DNA from: Actinokineospora sp. NBRC 105648
Lineage (GTDB): Bacteria > Actinomycetota > Actinomycetes > Mycobacteriales > Pseudonocardiaceae
Direction: 5' to 3'
NCBI RefSeq assembly: GCF_030269645.1
Contig: NZ_BSTR01000033.1
Location: 25,956 to 89,955 of the forward strand
DNA: 64,000 nucleotides
The notes beneath the pieces are model-generated. The model was given only the letters and a program-made list of their open reading frames with translations, made no database searches and was not told the origin of the DNA. Positions 44,289 to 52,496 of this stretch are shown here, one piece after another; position 1 is the first letter of the stretch; each line of letters begins with the position of its first letter. The translations under genes were made by a program, and so were the position numbers.

Positions 44289-45504
44289 GGATCGCCTTCA
44301 GCCGTTCGACGGTCACGTGTGTGTAGAGCTGCGTAGTTGCGAGCGTAGCGTGACCAAGTAACTCCTGGACGCTACGAAGGTCCGCACCTCCTTCGAGCAG
44401 GTGTGTCGCCGCTGAGTGACGAAGGCCGTGCGGCCCCAGGTCCGGAGTCCCGGGAACGGCGACCACCGCCGAATGCACGATACGCCGTACGGCAGTGCTG
44501 TGGAGCCTTCCGCCACGAGCTCCCAGCAACAGTGCCGGCGGGGAATCCGGCTGGACAAGTGACGGACGGCCCTGGCGCAACCACACCTCGACCGCGCGCG
44601 CCGCGGGCGCGCCGAACGGGACGGTGCGTTCCTTGCCGCCCTTGCCCAGGACGCGCACGAGGTTGCTGTGCCGGTCGACGTCGTCGACGTCGAGTCCGCA
44701 CAGCTCCGAGACCCGCACCCCGGTCGCGTAGAGCAGCTCGACGATGAGGTGATCACGCAACGCGATGGGATCTTGCTCGCGCGCCCCCGCCTGGGAGGCC
44801 GACATCACCTCCGCTGCCTGGTCCTGCCGCAATACCGAGGGCAGCACCCGATGCCGCCGCGGGGCCACCAACCGGGTCCCCACGTCCGCCCCGAGGTGCC
44901 CCCGGCGGTGTGCCCAGGCGGTGAATGCGCGAGCCGCGGCGGCCCGCCGGGACAGTGACGCCCGCCCCGCACCGGCCGCCAACTGCGCCGCCAACCAGGC
45001 CCGCATCGCGGCCAGGTCGAGCCCCACACCGTCCAATTGGCCGGCTCGGAACACGTCTTGATCGCCGCCGACACCAGCACGCGAATCTCGTCCGACACGG
45101 CTGTCTTGCTGATCGGCCGCCGCTGGGTCTACACCTGGGCTGACCGCGGCTGGCTCTTCCGGCGCGTCCGGTCGTGCCGCTCCAGATCCGATCCGGGACT
45201 CGGCTGCCCCGACCCGTGGGTGCCCGTCAACGACCGCAGTGGTTCCACCGCTCCCCCGATCAGGTTCACCCGAAGGTGTGGGTGGTGCCCCGCCGATCGC
45301 CCCGGGAATCCCGGTGAGGTGCGCGAGCAGGGACACGGCGTCACCCAGATATCCACGCACGGTGTGCTCGGACAGACCACGTTCGAGGGCGAGGTGGCGT
45401 TCGTATTCGGCCAGCACCAGTTGAACGTGGTCGGGCAGGGCTTCGCGAACACGTCGAAGCCCACCGCGGCGGGTTCGTGCGGAGGCATGCGACACCTCCG
45501 CCAC
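44260..45504 (-). CDS. xerC: Tyrosine recombinase XerC with inserted low-complexity segment
   Basis: The protein has 414 residues from the GTG at 45504 (normal XerC is about 300). The catalytic residues are complete: Arg in [13 protein letters not shown], Lys in [12 protein letters not shown], His-Arg in [17 protein letters not shown], His in [12 protein letters not shown] and Tyr in LYTHV. The N-terminal core-binding domain is split: residues up to about 66 ([20 protein letters not shown]) and from about 161 ([13 protein letters not shown]) are separated by roughly 90 residues rich in Gly, Ala, Pro and Asp. It resolves chromosome dimers at dif with XerD. No strong ribosome binding site. Confidence 0.9.
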   Translation of the reverse strand: MAEVSHASARTRRGGLRRVREALPDHVQLVLAEYERHLALERGLSEHTVRGYLGDAVSLLAHLTGIPGAIGGAPPTPSGEPDRGSGGTTAVVDGHPRVGAAESRIGSGAARPDAPEEPAAVSPGVDPAAADQQDSRVGRDSRAGVGGDQDVFRAGQLDGVGLDLAAMRAWLAAQLAAGAGRASLSRRAAAARAFTAWAHRRGHLGADVGTRLVAPRRHRVLPSVLRQDQAAEVMSASQAGAREQDPIALRDHLIVELLYATGVRVSELCGLDVDDVDRHSNLVRVLGKGGKERTVPFGAPAARAVEVWLRQGRPSLVQPDSPPALLLGARGGRLHSTAVRRIVHSAVVAVPGTPDLGPHGLRHSAATHLLEGGADLRSVQELLGHATLATTQLYTHVTVERLKAIHDRTHPRSR

Positions 45505-45849
45505 GCTGGGCCACGCGGCGCTCCCGGTCAAGCATCGCCACGCCCGAAATGACCACGGACGACGATCTTCGACCCTGAGCGCTCCGCCCGGCACCACGCC
45601 GGGCGACCGGAGCGGGGCGACGACTTGATCTCACGGCACCGGTTGGCGACCGGAGACTGGCGCCTGGGTGCGGCGGGTGTGGTCGGTCTGAGCAGGAACA
45701 GAGCCAGCGTCAGCGGGTGCAGTTCGCCCTGGCTCATGACGCCGATGGCCTCGGCTCCGATGCCGTCCGTCCACGACGACCCCGTCGCGATCGGTCATGT
45801 GCGAGCAGCGTGGCGGCAAGCCGTCCGTCACGGGCTGGTCCGGGTTCCA
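45505..45849. other. 345-bp gap between xerC and dprA
   Basis: No convincing gene is present. A 69-residue minus-strand frame (45528-45737) begins MSQGELHPLTLALFLLRP but becomes Arg/Ser-rich and has no ribosome binding site. No hairpin with a stem longer than 8 bp was noticed. It probably contains the xerC-whiG promoter. Confidence 0.4.
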
Positions 45850-46980
45850 TCAAGTGCGAGGCCGCCGCCATCCTTCCTCCGTGTGGTGGGCCAGGCCGGT
45901 CAACTCCAGTTCTGGGAGCAGGGCGCGGACCCGGTCCAACGGGACGCCGGACTCGGTGGCGATCTGGTCGGGACCGCGGGCCGTCCGCACGCTCAGGGCG
46001 TCGTGGACGCGGATGGCCTGGTCGCCCAGACCGTCAGTGGGGCGCTTGGGGCTGGTGGTGGTGGGAGCCAGGTCGCCGACTTGGCCGACGGCCTCCAAGA
46101 CCTCCGGCACGGTGGAGACGAGGGTGGCGGCGCCGGTGCGCAGGAGTTCGTGGCAGCCCCTGGACATGGCGGACTCCACCGGACCCGGCACCGCCAGCAC
46201 GACCTTGCCGAGGGCGGCGGCCGACGCGGCCGTGTTGCGGGCACCGCTGCGGACACCGGCTTCGACCACGACGGTGCCTGCTCCCATCGCGGCGATCAGG
46301 CGGTTCCTCACCAGGAACCGGTACTTGGCGGGGGTGGCGCTCGGCGGGTACTCACTGACGATCGCGCCGTCCCTCGCGATCCGCGCCAGCAGGGCCGAGT
46401 GCGATGCCGGGTAGGGGACATCGACTCCGCACGCCATGACGGCGATGGTGTTGCCCCCGGCCGCCAAGGCGCCGCGGTGTGCCGCGCCGTCGATGCCGTG
46501 GGCGGCACCGGAGACCACGGTGAACGACTGCTCGGCCAACCCGTAGCCGAACTCGGTGGCGACGTGCTCGCCGTAGGACGTGGCGGACCGTGCACCGACT
46601 ACGGCGACTGATCGCGTGAGGACGTCGTCCAGCGACGCCGAACCACGTACCCAGAGCGCGAGCGGCGGTGTGGCCCACCGCAGGCCACGGCCAGAGGCGT
46701 TGGCCAGGCAGAGGAGCGGCCAGCCCGGCCACTCCGGGTCCTCCGGCACCACGAGCCGAGCACCGACGGCGTCGGCCCGGGCGAGGTCACCTTCCGCCAG
46801 GTCGTGCTCGCAGCGAGCCGAGGTCTCGTCGCGCACGGCCGCGGGCACATCGCCGGCACGAACCCGGGCGGCCGCCACTACCGGGCCCGCCCGCTCGACG
46901 AACGCGAACAACGCGGGCGCGGGCGGCTCGGCCACGCGGAGCAGGTAGGCCCGGGCCAACCGGACCTCGTCGGCGCTCAT
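45850..46980 (-). CDS. dprA: DNA-processing protein DprA
   Basis: The protein has 376 residues. The Rossmann-fold DprA domain has SVAVVGARSATSYGEHVATE, VVSGAAHGIDGAAHRGALAA, VDVPYPASHSALL, VSEYPP and FLVRNRLIAAM. A C-terminal winged-helix-like segment ends TEEGWRRPRT. DprA loads RecA on incoming single-stranded DNA in transformation; in actinobacteria the role is less clear. The ATG at 46980 has no ribosome binding site and is immediately preceded by a 9-bp hairpin (46981-46989 with 47009-47017), which is odd for an efficiently translated gene. Confidence 0.92.
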   Translation of the reverse strand: MSADEVRLARAYLLRVAEPPAPALFAFVERAGPVVAAARVRAGDVPAAVRDETSARCEHDLAEGDLARADAVGARLVVPEDPEWPGWPLLCLANASGRGLRWATPPLALWVRGSASLDDVLTRSVAVVGARSATSYGEHVATEFGYGLAEQSFTVVSGAAHGIDGAAHRGALAAGGNTIAVMACGVDVPYPASHSALLARIARDGAIVSEYPPSATPAKYRFLVRNRLIAAMGAGTVVVEAGVRSGARNTAASAAALGKVVLAVPGPVESAMSRGCHELLRTGAATLVSTVPEVLEAVGQVGDLAPTTTSPKRPTDGLGDQAIRVHDALSVRTARGPDQIATESGVPLDRVRALLPELELTGLAHHTEEGWRRPRT

Positions 46981-47586
46981 CGCCGATCCCGCGGCGCGTT
47001 CGGTGGACGGATCGGCGGGACCGATGGCGGGCCCGCTCGTTTTCCTGTTCTACAACGGGAATCGGCCTGCGGGCTGGTCGAGGGCTGGTCGGGGGATGCT
47101 GCGGAACTCTGCGCGGCGTGGGACATCAACGGAACTCCTTCGTGTTGCGGCAAACAGGCGGCGGTGACGGTCGGATTGACCGAGGGGCAAGTGAATGGAG
47201 ATGTGGCGCAGAGGTCGACGGACTAGCCGGACCAGTTGCGATGACAGGGAGAAATGGGATGGCAGGGAGAAACAAGGCAGGTAAGCGGATGAGCAGTGCG
47301 CCGGTCGGGAGTTGCTGGGGCGAGCCTGACGGAGCGGTACCCGGGCGGCGGAGAAGGACGATCGCCGGTGTGGCGGGAATTGGGCTAGGGAAGGCGAACC
47401 AGAGCGCGAGTGTGGTGGAGGGTTGCTGAGTAAGGAGAAGCGGGCGAACGCGGAGACAGGTGGTGTCGGGATGCCGGGAGGGCACGGGCAATGGGTGCGG
47501 AGTTGGGAGCGGGAGTCATGGATGAGGGCGCACGGAAGAAGAGTCAGACGCGGAGACGCGGACGGCCCAAGACCGGGATGGGGGGG
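46981..47586. other. 606-bp gap between comM and dprA with purine-skewed plus strand
   Basis: comM and dprA are usually nearly contiguous; here 606 bp separate them. The plus strand is strongly purine-biased (many GGGAG, GGAGAA and GGGATG words), but no frame has a good start with coding-like composition. The best candidates are 56- to 70-residue Arg/Gly-rich frames. A hairpin (46981-47017) abuts the dprA start, and GTTTTCC lies near 47040. It may hold a dprA promoter or an unrecognised RNA. Confidence 0.4.
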
Positions 47587-49116
47587 TCAGGGCGGGATGG
47601 AACGGCGGGGGCGGTAGTCGCGGAAGGTGAGGGCGGTGGCGACGTGGTCGGGGGTTGGGTGCGCGGCGGCGGCGAGGTCGGCGAGGGTCCAGGCGACGCG
47701 GAGGCAGCGGTCGGCGCCGCGGGCGGTCATGGTGCCGGTGGTGAGGGCTCGGTCCAGGAGGGCGGTGGTGGTGCGGGGGAGGGCGAAGTCGCGGCGGAGG
47801 ACGGGGCCGGGGGCCTCGCCGTTGGTGTGCCAGCCGTGGGGTGACCAGCGGTGGGCGGCGCGGGCTCGGGCCTCGGCGACGCGGGCGCGGACGGTGGCGG
47901 TGTCCTCCGGGGGCACTTCGCTCGCGAGGGACATGGCGGTGATCGGGCGCATGCGGATGTGGATGTCGACGCGGTCCAGGAGTGGGCCGGAGAGTCGGGA
48001 CAGGTAGCGGCGGCGGGCCTGTGGGGCGCACACGCAGTCGGCGTCGCGGGGTGGGGCGCACGGGCAGGCGTTGGACGCGAGCACCAACTGGAAGCGCGCT
48101 GGGTAGGCGACGACGCCGTCGCGGCGGGCGAGGCGGATCTCGCCCTCCTCCAACGCCGTGCGCAGGGCCTCCAGGCGGTTGGCGGCGAACTCGGCGGCCT
48201 CGTCCAGCATGAGGACGCCGCGGTGGGCCTTGCTGATGGCGCCGGGTTTGGCCATGCCGACTCCCCCGCCCACCAGGGCCGCGACCGAGGTGGTGTGGTG
48301 CGGCGCGATGAACGGCGGTGCGGTTACCAGTGGGGAGTCGGGGGCCAGGTCACCGGCCACCGAGTGGATGGCGGTGACCTCGAGGGCCTGTTCGGGGGAC
48401 AACAGCGGGAGCAAGCCGGGAAGTCGTTTGGCCAGCATGGTCTTCCCGGTGCCCGGTGGGCCGATCATCAGGACGTGGTGCGCTCCCGCGGCGGCGACCT
48501 CCAGGGCCCAGCGGGCCTCGGGTTGACCGACGACGTCGAGCAGGTCCGGTTGGCCGGTCGGCTCCGCCGGTTCGGCGGGCTCGGGGGTGATCAGGGTGTC
48601 TTCCTCGCCGCGGGCCCAGGACAGCACGTGGGACAGGGTCGCCGCGCCCAGGACCTCCATGCCGCCCACCAGCGCTGCCTCGGCCAAGGCGCGTTCGGGC
48701 ACGACGGCGCGCCGCAGACCCGCGCGGCGGGCGGCCAAGAGGCAGGGCAGCACGCCCTTGACGGTGCGGAGTCTGCCGTCGAGGGCGAGTTCGCCCAGCA
48801 GCACCGTGTCGGCGAAGACCTCGGGCGGCACCTTGCCGTCGGCGACCAGGACCGAGACCGCGAGGGCGAGGTCGTAGCCGGAGCCGCCCTTGGGCAGGGC
48901 CGCCGGGGACAGCGCGAAGGTGACCAACTGGTCGGGCCAGGCCAGCCCGCTGTTGCGCACCGCGGCGCGCACGCGGTCCTTGGCCTCGTTGAGGGCCGCG
49001 TCGGGCAGGCCGACGATCTGCGTCTTGGGCTTGCCGCCGCCGATGTCGGCCTCGATCTCCACCGGGATGCCGTCGACGCCGAACAGGGCGACCGACCAGG
49101 CGCGGGCGAGGACCAT
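47587..49116 (-). CDS. comM: ComM/YifB family Mg-chelatase-like AAA ATPase
   Basis: The protein has 509 residues. The N-terminal Lon-like domain (SVALFGVDGIPVEIEADIGG, then LSPAALPKGGSGYDLALAVS) precedes a AAA+ module with Walker A MIGPPGTGKTMLAKRLPGLL, Walker B GVLMLDEAAEF and the C-terminal Mg_chelatase_C domain. A four-Cys patch CPCAPPRDADCVCAPQ fits the family zinc-like site. ComM is a branch-migration helicase that extends recombination tracts. The ATG at 49116 overlaps the yraN stop by one base (TGATG). Confidence 0.93.
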   Translation of the reverse strand: MVLARAWSVALFGVDGIPVEIEADIGGGKPKTQIVGLPDAALNEAKDRVRAAVRNSGLAWPDQLVTFALSPAALPKGGSGYDLALAVSVLVADGKVPPEVFADTVLLGELALDGRLRTVKGVLPCLLAARRAGLRRAVVPERALAEAALVGGMEVLGAATLSHVLSWARGEEDTLITPEPAEPAEPTGQPDLLDVVGQPEARWALEVAAAGAHHVLMIGPPGTGKTMLAKRLPGLLPLLSPEQALEVTAIHSVAGDLAPDSPLVTAPPFIAPHHTTSVAALVGGGVGMAKPGAISKAHRGVLMLDEAAEFAANRLEALRTALEEGEIRLARRDGVVAYPARFQLVLASNACPCAPPRDADCVCAPQARRRYLSRLSGPLLDRVDIHIRMRPITAMSLASEVPPEDTATVRARVAEARARAAHRWSPHGWHTNGEAPGPVLRRDFALPRTTTALLDRALTTGTMTARGADRCLRVAWTLADLAAAAHPTPDHVATALTFRDYRPRRSIPP

Positions 49117-49472
49117 CAGAACGCCCCGCGCAGGTGCCGGACGGTGGGCTCGGCGTCCTCGGGCAGCAGGACCGAGACGATGTCGAACCGGACGGCGCGG
49201 TGGCCGATCCCGTGGTCGAGCCGCCAGCGACCGGCCAGGCGCCGGATCCGGCGCGCCTTGTCGTCGGTGACCGCCTCGGCCGGGCTGCCGAAGTCGGTGC
49301 CGGTGCGGGTCTTGACCTCGCAGAAGACCAGGTCCGCGCGCTCGGCGCAGACCAGGTCGAGCTCGCCCAGCTCGCACCGCCAGTTGCGGTCGAGCACCAC
49401 GAGACCGGTGCGTTCCAGGTGCCGCGCGGCGATGTCCTCGCCGCGTCGGCCCAGGCGCAGGTGTGCCGCCAT
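49116..49472 (-). CDS. yraN: YraN family (UPF0102) nuclease-fold protein
   Basis: The protein has 118 residues. The restriction-endonuclease-like core is visible as GELDLVCAERADLVFCEVKT (Asp...Glu-x-Lys), preceded by RRGEDIAARHLERTGLVVLD. The family is predicted to act on Holliday junction-like DNA but is not well characterised. It is translationally coupled to comM downstream. A 13-bp-stem hairpin separates it from the DUF2469 gene upstream. Confidence 0.92.
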   Translation of the reverse strand: MAAHLRLGRRGEDIAARHLERTGLVVLDRNWRCELGELDLVCAERADLVFCEVKTRTGTDFGSPAEAVTDDKARRIRRLAGRWRLDHGIGHRAVRFDIVSVLLPEDAEPTVRHLRGAF

Positions 49473-49590
49473 GGCTGTTCCCCTCGGGTCGGCACGGCGG
49501 TGTGCCGTGGCTGATTCCCAAGGTGCCGGGTGGCGGGTGGCTGGACCAGATGGCCCACGAAACGGTGGACCGTTGAGCCGATTGTGGACA

Positions 49591-49624
49591 ACTCGGGCCC
49601 GCGGCGGTCAGCGCGGGCCCGAGT
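49591..49624 (-). terminator. Terminator hairpin after DUF2469 gene
   Basis: A perfect 13-bp stem, ACTCGGGCCCGCG (49591-49603) with CGCGGGCCCGAGT (49612-49624), has an 8-nt loop. It lies 3 bp beyond the stop codon in the minus-strand direction. TTGTCC follows it. Confidence 0.75.
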
Positions 49625-49626
49625 CG

Positions 49627-49950
49627 CTAACCGCCGAAGGGACCGTCCTCGGGCAGCCGCAGGTCCGGCTTGTCGAGCTCCTCGACGTTGACGTCCTTGA
49701 ACGTGATCACCCGGACGTTCTTGACGAACCGGGCGGGCCGGTACATGTCCCACACCCAGGCGTCGGACATCCGCACCTCGAAGTAGACCTCGCCATCGGC
49801 GTCGCGCACCTGCACGTCGACACCGTTGGCCAGGTAGAACCGCCGCTCGGTCTCCACCACGTAGGCGAACTGCCCCACGATGTCGCGGTACTCCCGGTAG
49901 AGCTGCAGCTCCATCTCGGTCTCGTACTTCTCGAGATCCTCCGCGCTCAT
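49627..49950 (-). CDS. DUF2469 family protein
   Basis: The protein has 107 residues, acidic, beginning MSAEDLEKYETEMELQLYRE and containing VGQFAYVVETERRFYLANGV. This is the highly conserved actinobacterial DUF2469 family (Rv2901c type) of unknown function. It always lies between rnhB and yraN, as here, which suggests an envelope/translation-linked housekeeping role (context only). Start ATG 49950; the stop precedes a strong hairpin. Confidence 0.92.
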   Translation of the reverse strand: MSAEDLEKYETEMELQLYREYRDIVGQFAYVVETERRFYLANGVDVQVRDADGEVYFEVRMSDAWVWDMYRPARFVKNVRVITFKDVNVEELDKPDLRLPEDGPFGG

Positions 49951-49988
49951 CAGCCGCGCGCCCTCCTGGTCGTGACCTGTACCGCCCG

Positions 49989-50729
49989 CTACTGCGGGGG
50001 TCCACCATTCTGGACCACAGCCGCCGCGGCCACACTCAGCGCCACCCGGTGTGGCGCGCGCAGCCCGTGCGCGAGCCCGGCGGCGGTGACGTTGGCGTAG
50101 GACCAGCGGTGCTCGTGGCTCGGGCCGTGCTCGCTCAACGCGCGGGTGTGTAGGCCGGTGCAGTACCCCTTGTGCACGTCGAAGCGGTAGCGCGGCAACG
50201 ACTCGTGCAGCTCGGCCATGATCCGGTCGCGGGTGACCTTGGCCAGCACCGAGGCCGCCGCCACGCAGGCCGCCACCTGGTCGCCCTTGAGGACCGGCAT
50301 GCTCGGCGCGGTCAGCCCGGGCACCCGGAACCCGTCGACGAGCACGTACCCCGGGTGCGTGGCCAGCCGGGCCACCGCGCGGCGCATGCCCTCGATGTTG
50401 GCCACGTGCACGCCCATCAGGTCGACCTCGGCGGTGGGCACGACCACGACGGCGTGGTCGAGCGCGCGGTCCACGACCAGGTCGTACATCCGGTCGCGGG
50501 CCGCCGCGGTCATCAGCTTGGAGTCGGTGAGGCCGTCGAGCCGGTTCGCGTCGCCGGGGCGCAGCACGCACGAGGCGATCACCAGCGGACCGGCGCAGGC
50601 ACCGCGGCCAGCCTCGTCGACCCCGGCCACCGGACCGAGGCCGCGCCGGTGCAGCGCGGTCTGCAGGCTCCAGTTGCCGGTGTCCCGGCGCACGACCGCG
50701 CGCGGCGGTCGCAGCGCTTCCACGCTCAC
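49989..50729 (-). CDS. rnhB: Ribonuclease HII
   Basis: The protein has 246 residues. The catalytic DEDD residues are in [20 protein letters not shown] (Asp, Glu), [10 protein letters not shown] (Asp) and the later Asp in [11 protein letters not shown], and [20 protein letters not shown] is conserved. It removes ribonucleotides from DNA and RNA primers. The GTG at 50729 overlaps the upstream lepB stop (GTGA) and has GGGGGAAGG before it. Confidence 0.94.
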   Translation of the reverse strand: MSVEALRPPRAVVRRDTGNWSLQTALHRRGLGPVAGVDEAGRGACAGPLVIASCVLRPGDANRLDGLTDSKLMTAAARDRMYDLVVDRALDHAVVVVPTAEVDLMGVHVANIEGMRRAVARLATHPGYVLVDGFRVPGLTAPSMPVLKGDQVAACVAAASVLAKVTRDRIMAELHESLPRYRFDVHKGYCTGLHTRALSEHGPSHEHRWSYANVTAAGLAHGLRAPHRVALSVAAAAVVQNGGPPQ

Positions 50730-51598
50730 GCCTTCCCCCTCCGGTCGCTGACGTCCCTGCCGCCGACGAGCGAACGCGCCCGCCTGCCCAGCCAGAGCGC
50801 GGGCCACGCCGCCGCCAGCCCGACCCCCAGCGGGATGCCCTGCTGCCACGCCGGGGCCGAGAGCGCCTGCGGGTCGTGGTCGCCGATCCCCTGCCACCGG
50901 GAGAACGGCAGGATGACCACCCTGGCCTTGCCGATCACGTTGTCCACCGGCACCAGACCGTTCTGGCCACCGCCGCCCTGGGTTCGGGAGTCGTTGGAGT
51001 TGTTGCGGTTGTCCCCCAGCACGAACAGCGACCCCTGGGGGACGGTGACCTCGTCGAACTCGCCCTGCTGCTGGTCGGTCTGGGCCGGGTAGTGCACGTA
51101 GGGCTCGTCGAGCGGTTTCCCGTCGACCAGCACCCGGTTCTGGTCGTCGCAGCAGCGGACGGTCTGCCCGCCGACGGCGATGACCCGCTTGACGACGTCG
51201 TCCTCGTCCGGCGCGGCGAGGCCGAACTGCGCACCGACCCCTTGCAGCCACCGCACGAACTGGTTGTCCGACCGGGAGGAGGTGAACTCCGCGCGGTTCC
51301 AGGTGGCCGGTCGGTGGAACACCACGACCTCGCCCGGCTCCGGCTCGCCGAAGGTGTAGACCAGCTTGTCGACCACGATCCGGTCGCCATAGCACCCGGG
51401 GCAGCCGTGCAGGGTCTGCTCCATCGACTCCGACGGGATCACGAACACCCGCGCGAAGAACGTCTGGATCAGGAAGGTCAGCACCAGCGCGACGACGATC
51501 AGGATCGGGACCTCGACCCAGAACGGCCGCTTCTTCTTCCGGGGTTCACGCCCGTCGGGCTGGCCCTGCTCATCGGGGGCGGCTGGACCGTCGGACAC
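50726..51598 (-). CDS. lepB: Type I signal peptidase (third of tandem set)
   Basis: The protein has 290 residues. A basic N-terminus and one membrane anchor ([20 protein letters not shown]) precede the catalytic Ser in [17 protein letters not shown] and the catalytic Lys in [31 protein letters not shown] is box E. A second hydrophobic stretch near the C-terminus ([20 protein letters not shown]) makes it a two-anchor enzyme. It removes signal peptides outside the membrane. The last gene in the three-lepB run; coupled to rnhB. Confidence 0.93.
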   Translation of the reverse strand: MSDGPAAPDEQGQPDGREPRKKKRPFWVEVPILIVVALVLTFLIQTFFARVFVIPSESMEQTLHGCPGCYGDRIVVDKLVYTFGEPEPGEVVVFHRPATWNRAEFTSSRSDNQFVRWLQGVGAQFGLAAPDEDDVVKRVIAVGGQTVRCCDDQNRVLVDGKPLDEPYVHYPAQTDQQQGEFDEVTVPQGSLFVLGDNRNNSNDSRTQGGGGQNGLVPVDNVIGKARVVILPFSRWQGIGDHDPQALSAPAWQQGIPLGVGLAAAWPALWLGRRARSLVGGRDVSDRRGKA

Positions 51599-51607
51599 CG
51601 GCGCAGC

Positions 51608-52495
51608 CTACTCCGAGCGCCCGCGGCCACCGACCGCGCCGCGCAGCCGCCTGCCCAGCCACAGCACCGGCCACGCCGCCGCGACCCCGACGCCCACCGG
51701 GATCCCGGCCTGCCAGACCGGGGCGGAGAGCGCCTGCGGGTTGTGGTCGCCGATCCCCTGCCACCGCGACGGCGGCAGGATGATCGTCCGGGCCTTGCCG
51801 ATCACGTTGTCCACCGGGACGAAGCCGTTGACACCACCGCCGCCCTGCACCCGCGAGTCCGCGGAGGCGTTGCGGTTGTCGCCCATGACCCAGAGCATCC
51901 CGGGCGGCACGGTGATCTTGTCGAACTTGCGCTGCTCGTCGTTGGGGAACAGGTGGTTGATGTAGGGCTCGTCGAGCGGTTTGCCGTCCACCAGCACGCG
52001 TTGCTGGTCGTCGCAGCACTCGACGGTCTGCCCGCCGACGGCGATCACCCGCTTGACCACGTCCTCCTCGCTCGGCTCGGCGAGGCCGAACTGCGCGCCG
52101 AAGTCCTGCAGCCAGGCCACCAGCGCGTTGTCCGAGCGGTTGCTCGGGCCGTGCTGGTCCCAGGTGGTTGGCCGCTCGAAGACCACCACGTCGCCGGGCG
52201 CCGGGTCGCGGAAGTAGTACACGACCCGGTCGACCAGGATCCGGTCGCCGTTGCACCCCTCGCACCCGTGCAGCGTCTGCTCCATCGACTCCGACGGGAT
52301 CACGAACACCCGCGCGATGAACGACTGGATGATGATCGTCAGCACCAGCGCGACCCCGATCAGGATCGGCAGCTCCACCCAGAACGGGCGCTTCTTCTTC
52401 GCCTTCTTGGTGTCCCGGGTGGCTTCCGGTGCGGTGGCGTCGAGATCCTCGGCACCGCGTCCATCCCCTGGCACGGCACCGTCTGCGTCGGACAA
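51608..52495 (-). CDS. lepB: Type I signal peptidase (second of tandem set)
   Basis: The protein has 295 residues and is clearly paralogous to its neighbours. It has the anchor LPILIGVALVLTIIIQSFIA, Ser in [20 protein letters not shown], Lys in [17 protein letters not shown], box E LWVMGDNRNASADSR, and a C-terminal anchor. The pair of Cys after the active-site Lys (CC) and the CEGC/CPGC pair after the Ser recur in all three copies and might form disulfides (inference). It is 9 bp from the next copy. Confidence 0.93.
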   Translation of the reverse strand: MSDADGAVPGDGRGAEDLDATAPEATRDTKKAKKKRPFWVELPILIGVALVLTIIIQSFIARVFVIPSESMEQTLHGCEGCNGDRILVDRVVYYFRDPAPGDVVVFERPTTWDQHGPSNRSDNALVAWLQDFGAQFGLAEPSEEDVVKRVIAVGGQTVECCDDQQRVLVDGKPLDEPYINHLFPNDEQRKFDKITVPPGMLWVMGDNRNASADSRVQGGGGVNGFVPVDNVIGKARTIILPPSRWQGIGDHNPQALSAPVWQAGIPVGVGVAAAWPVLWLGRRLRGAVGGRGRSE

Positions 52496-52496
52496 G

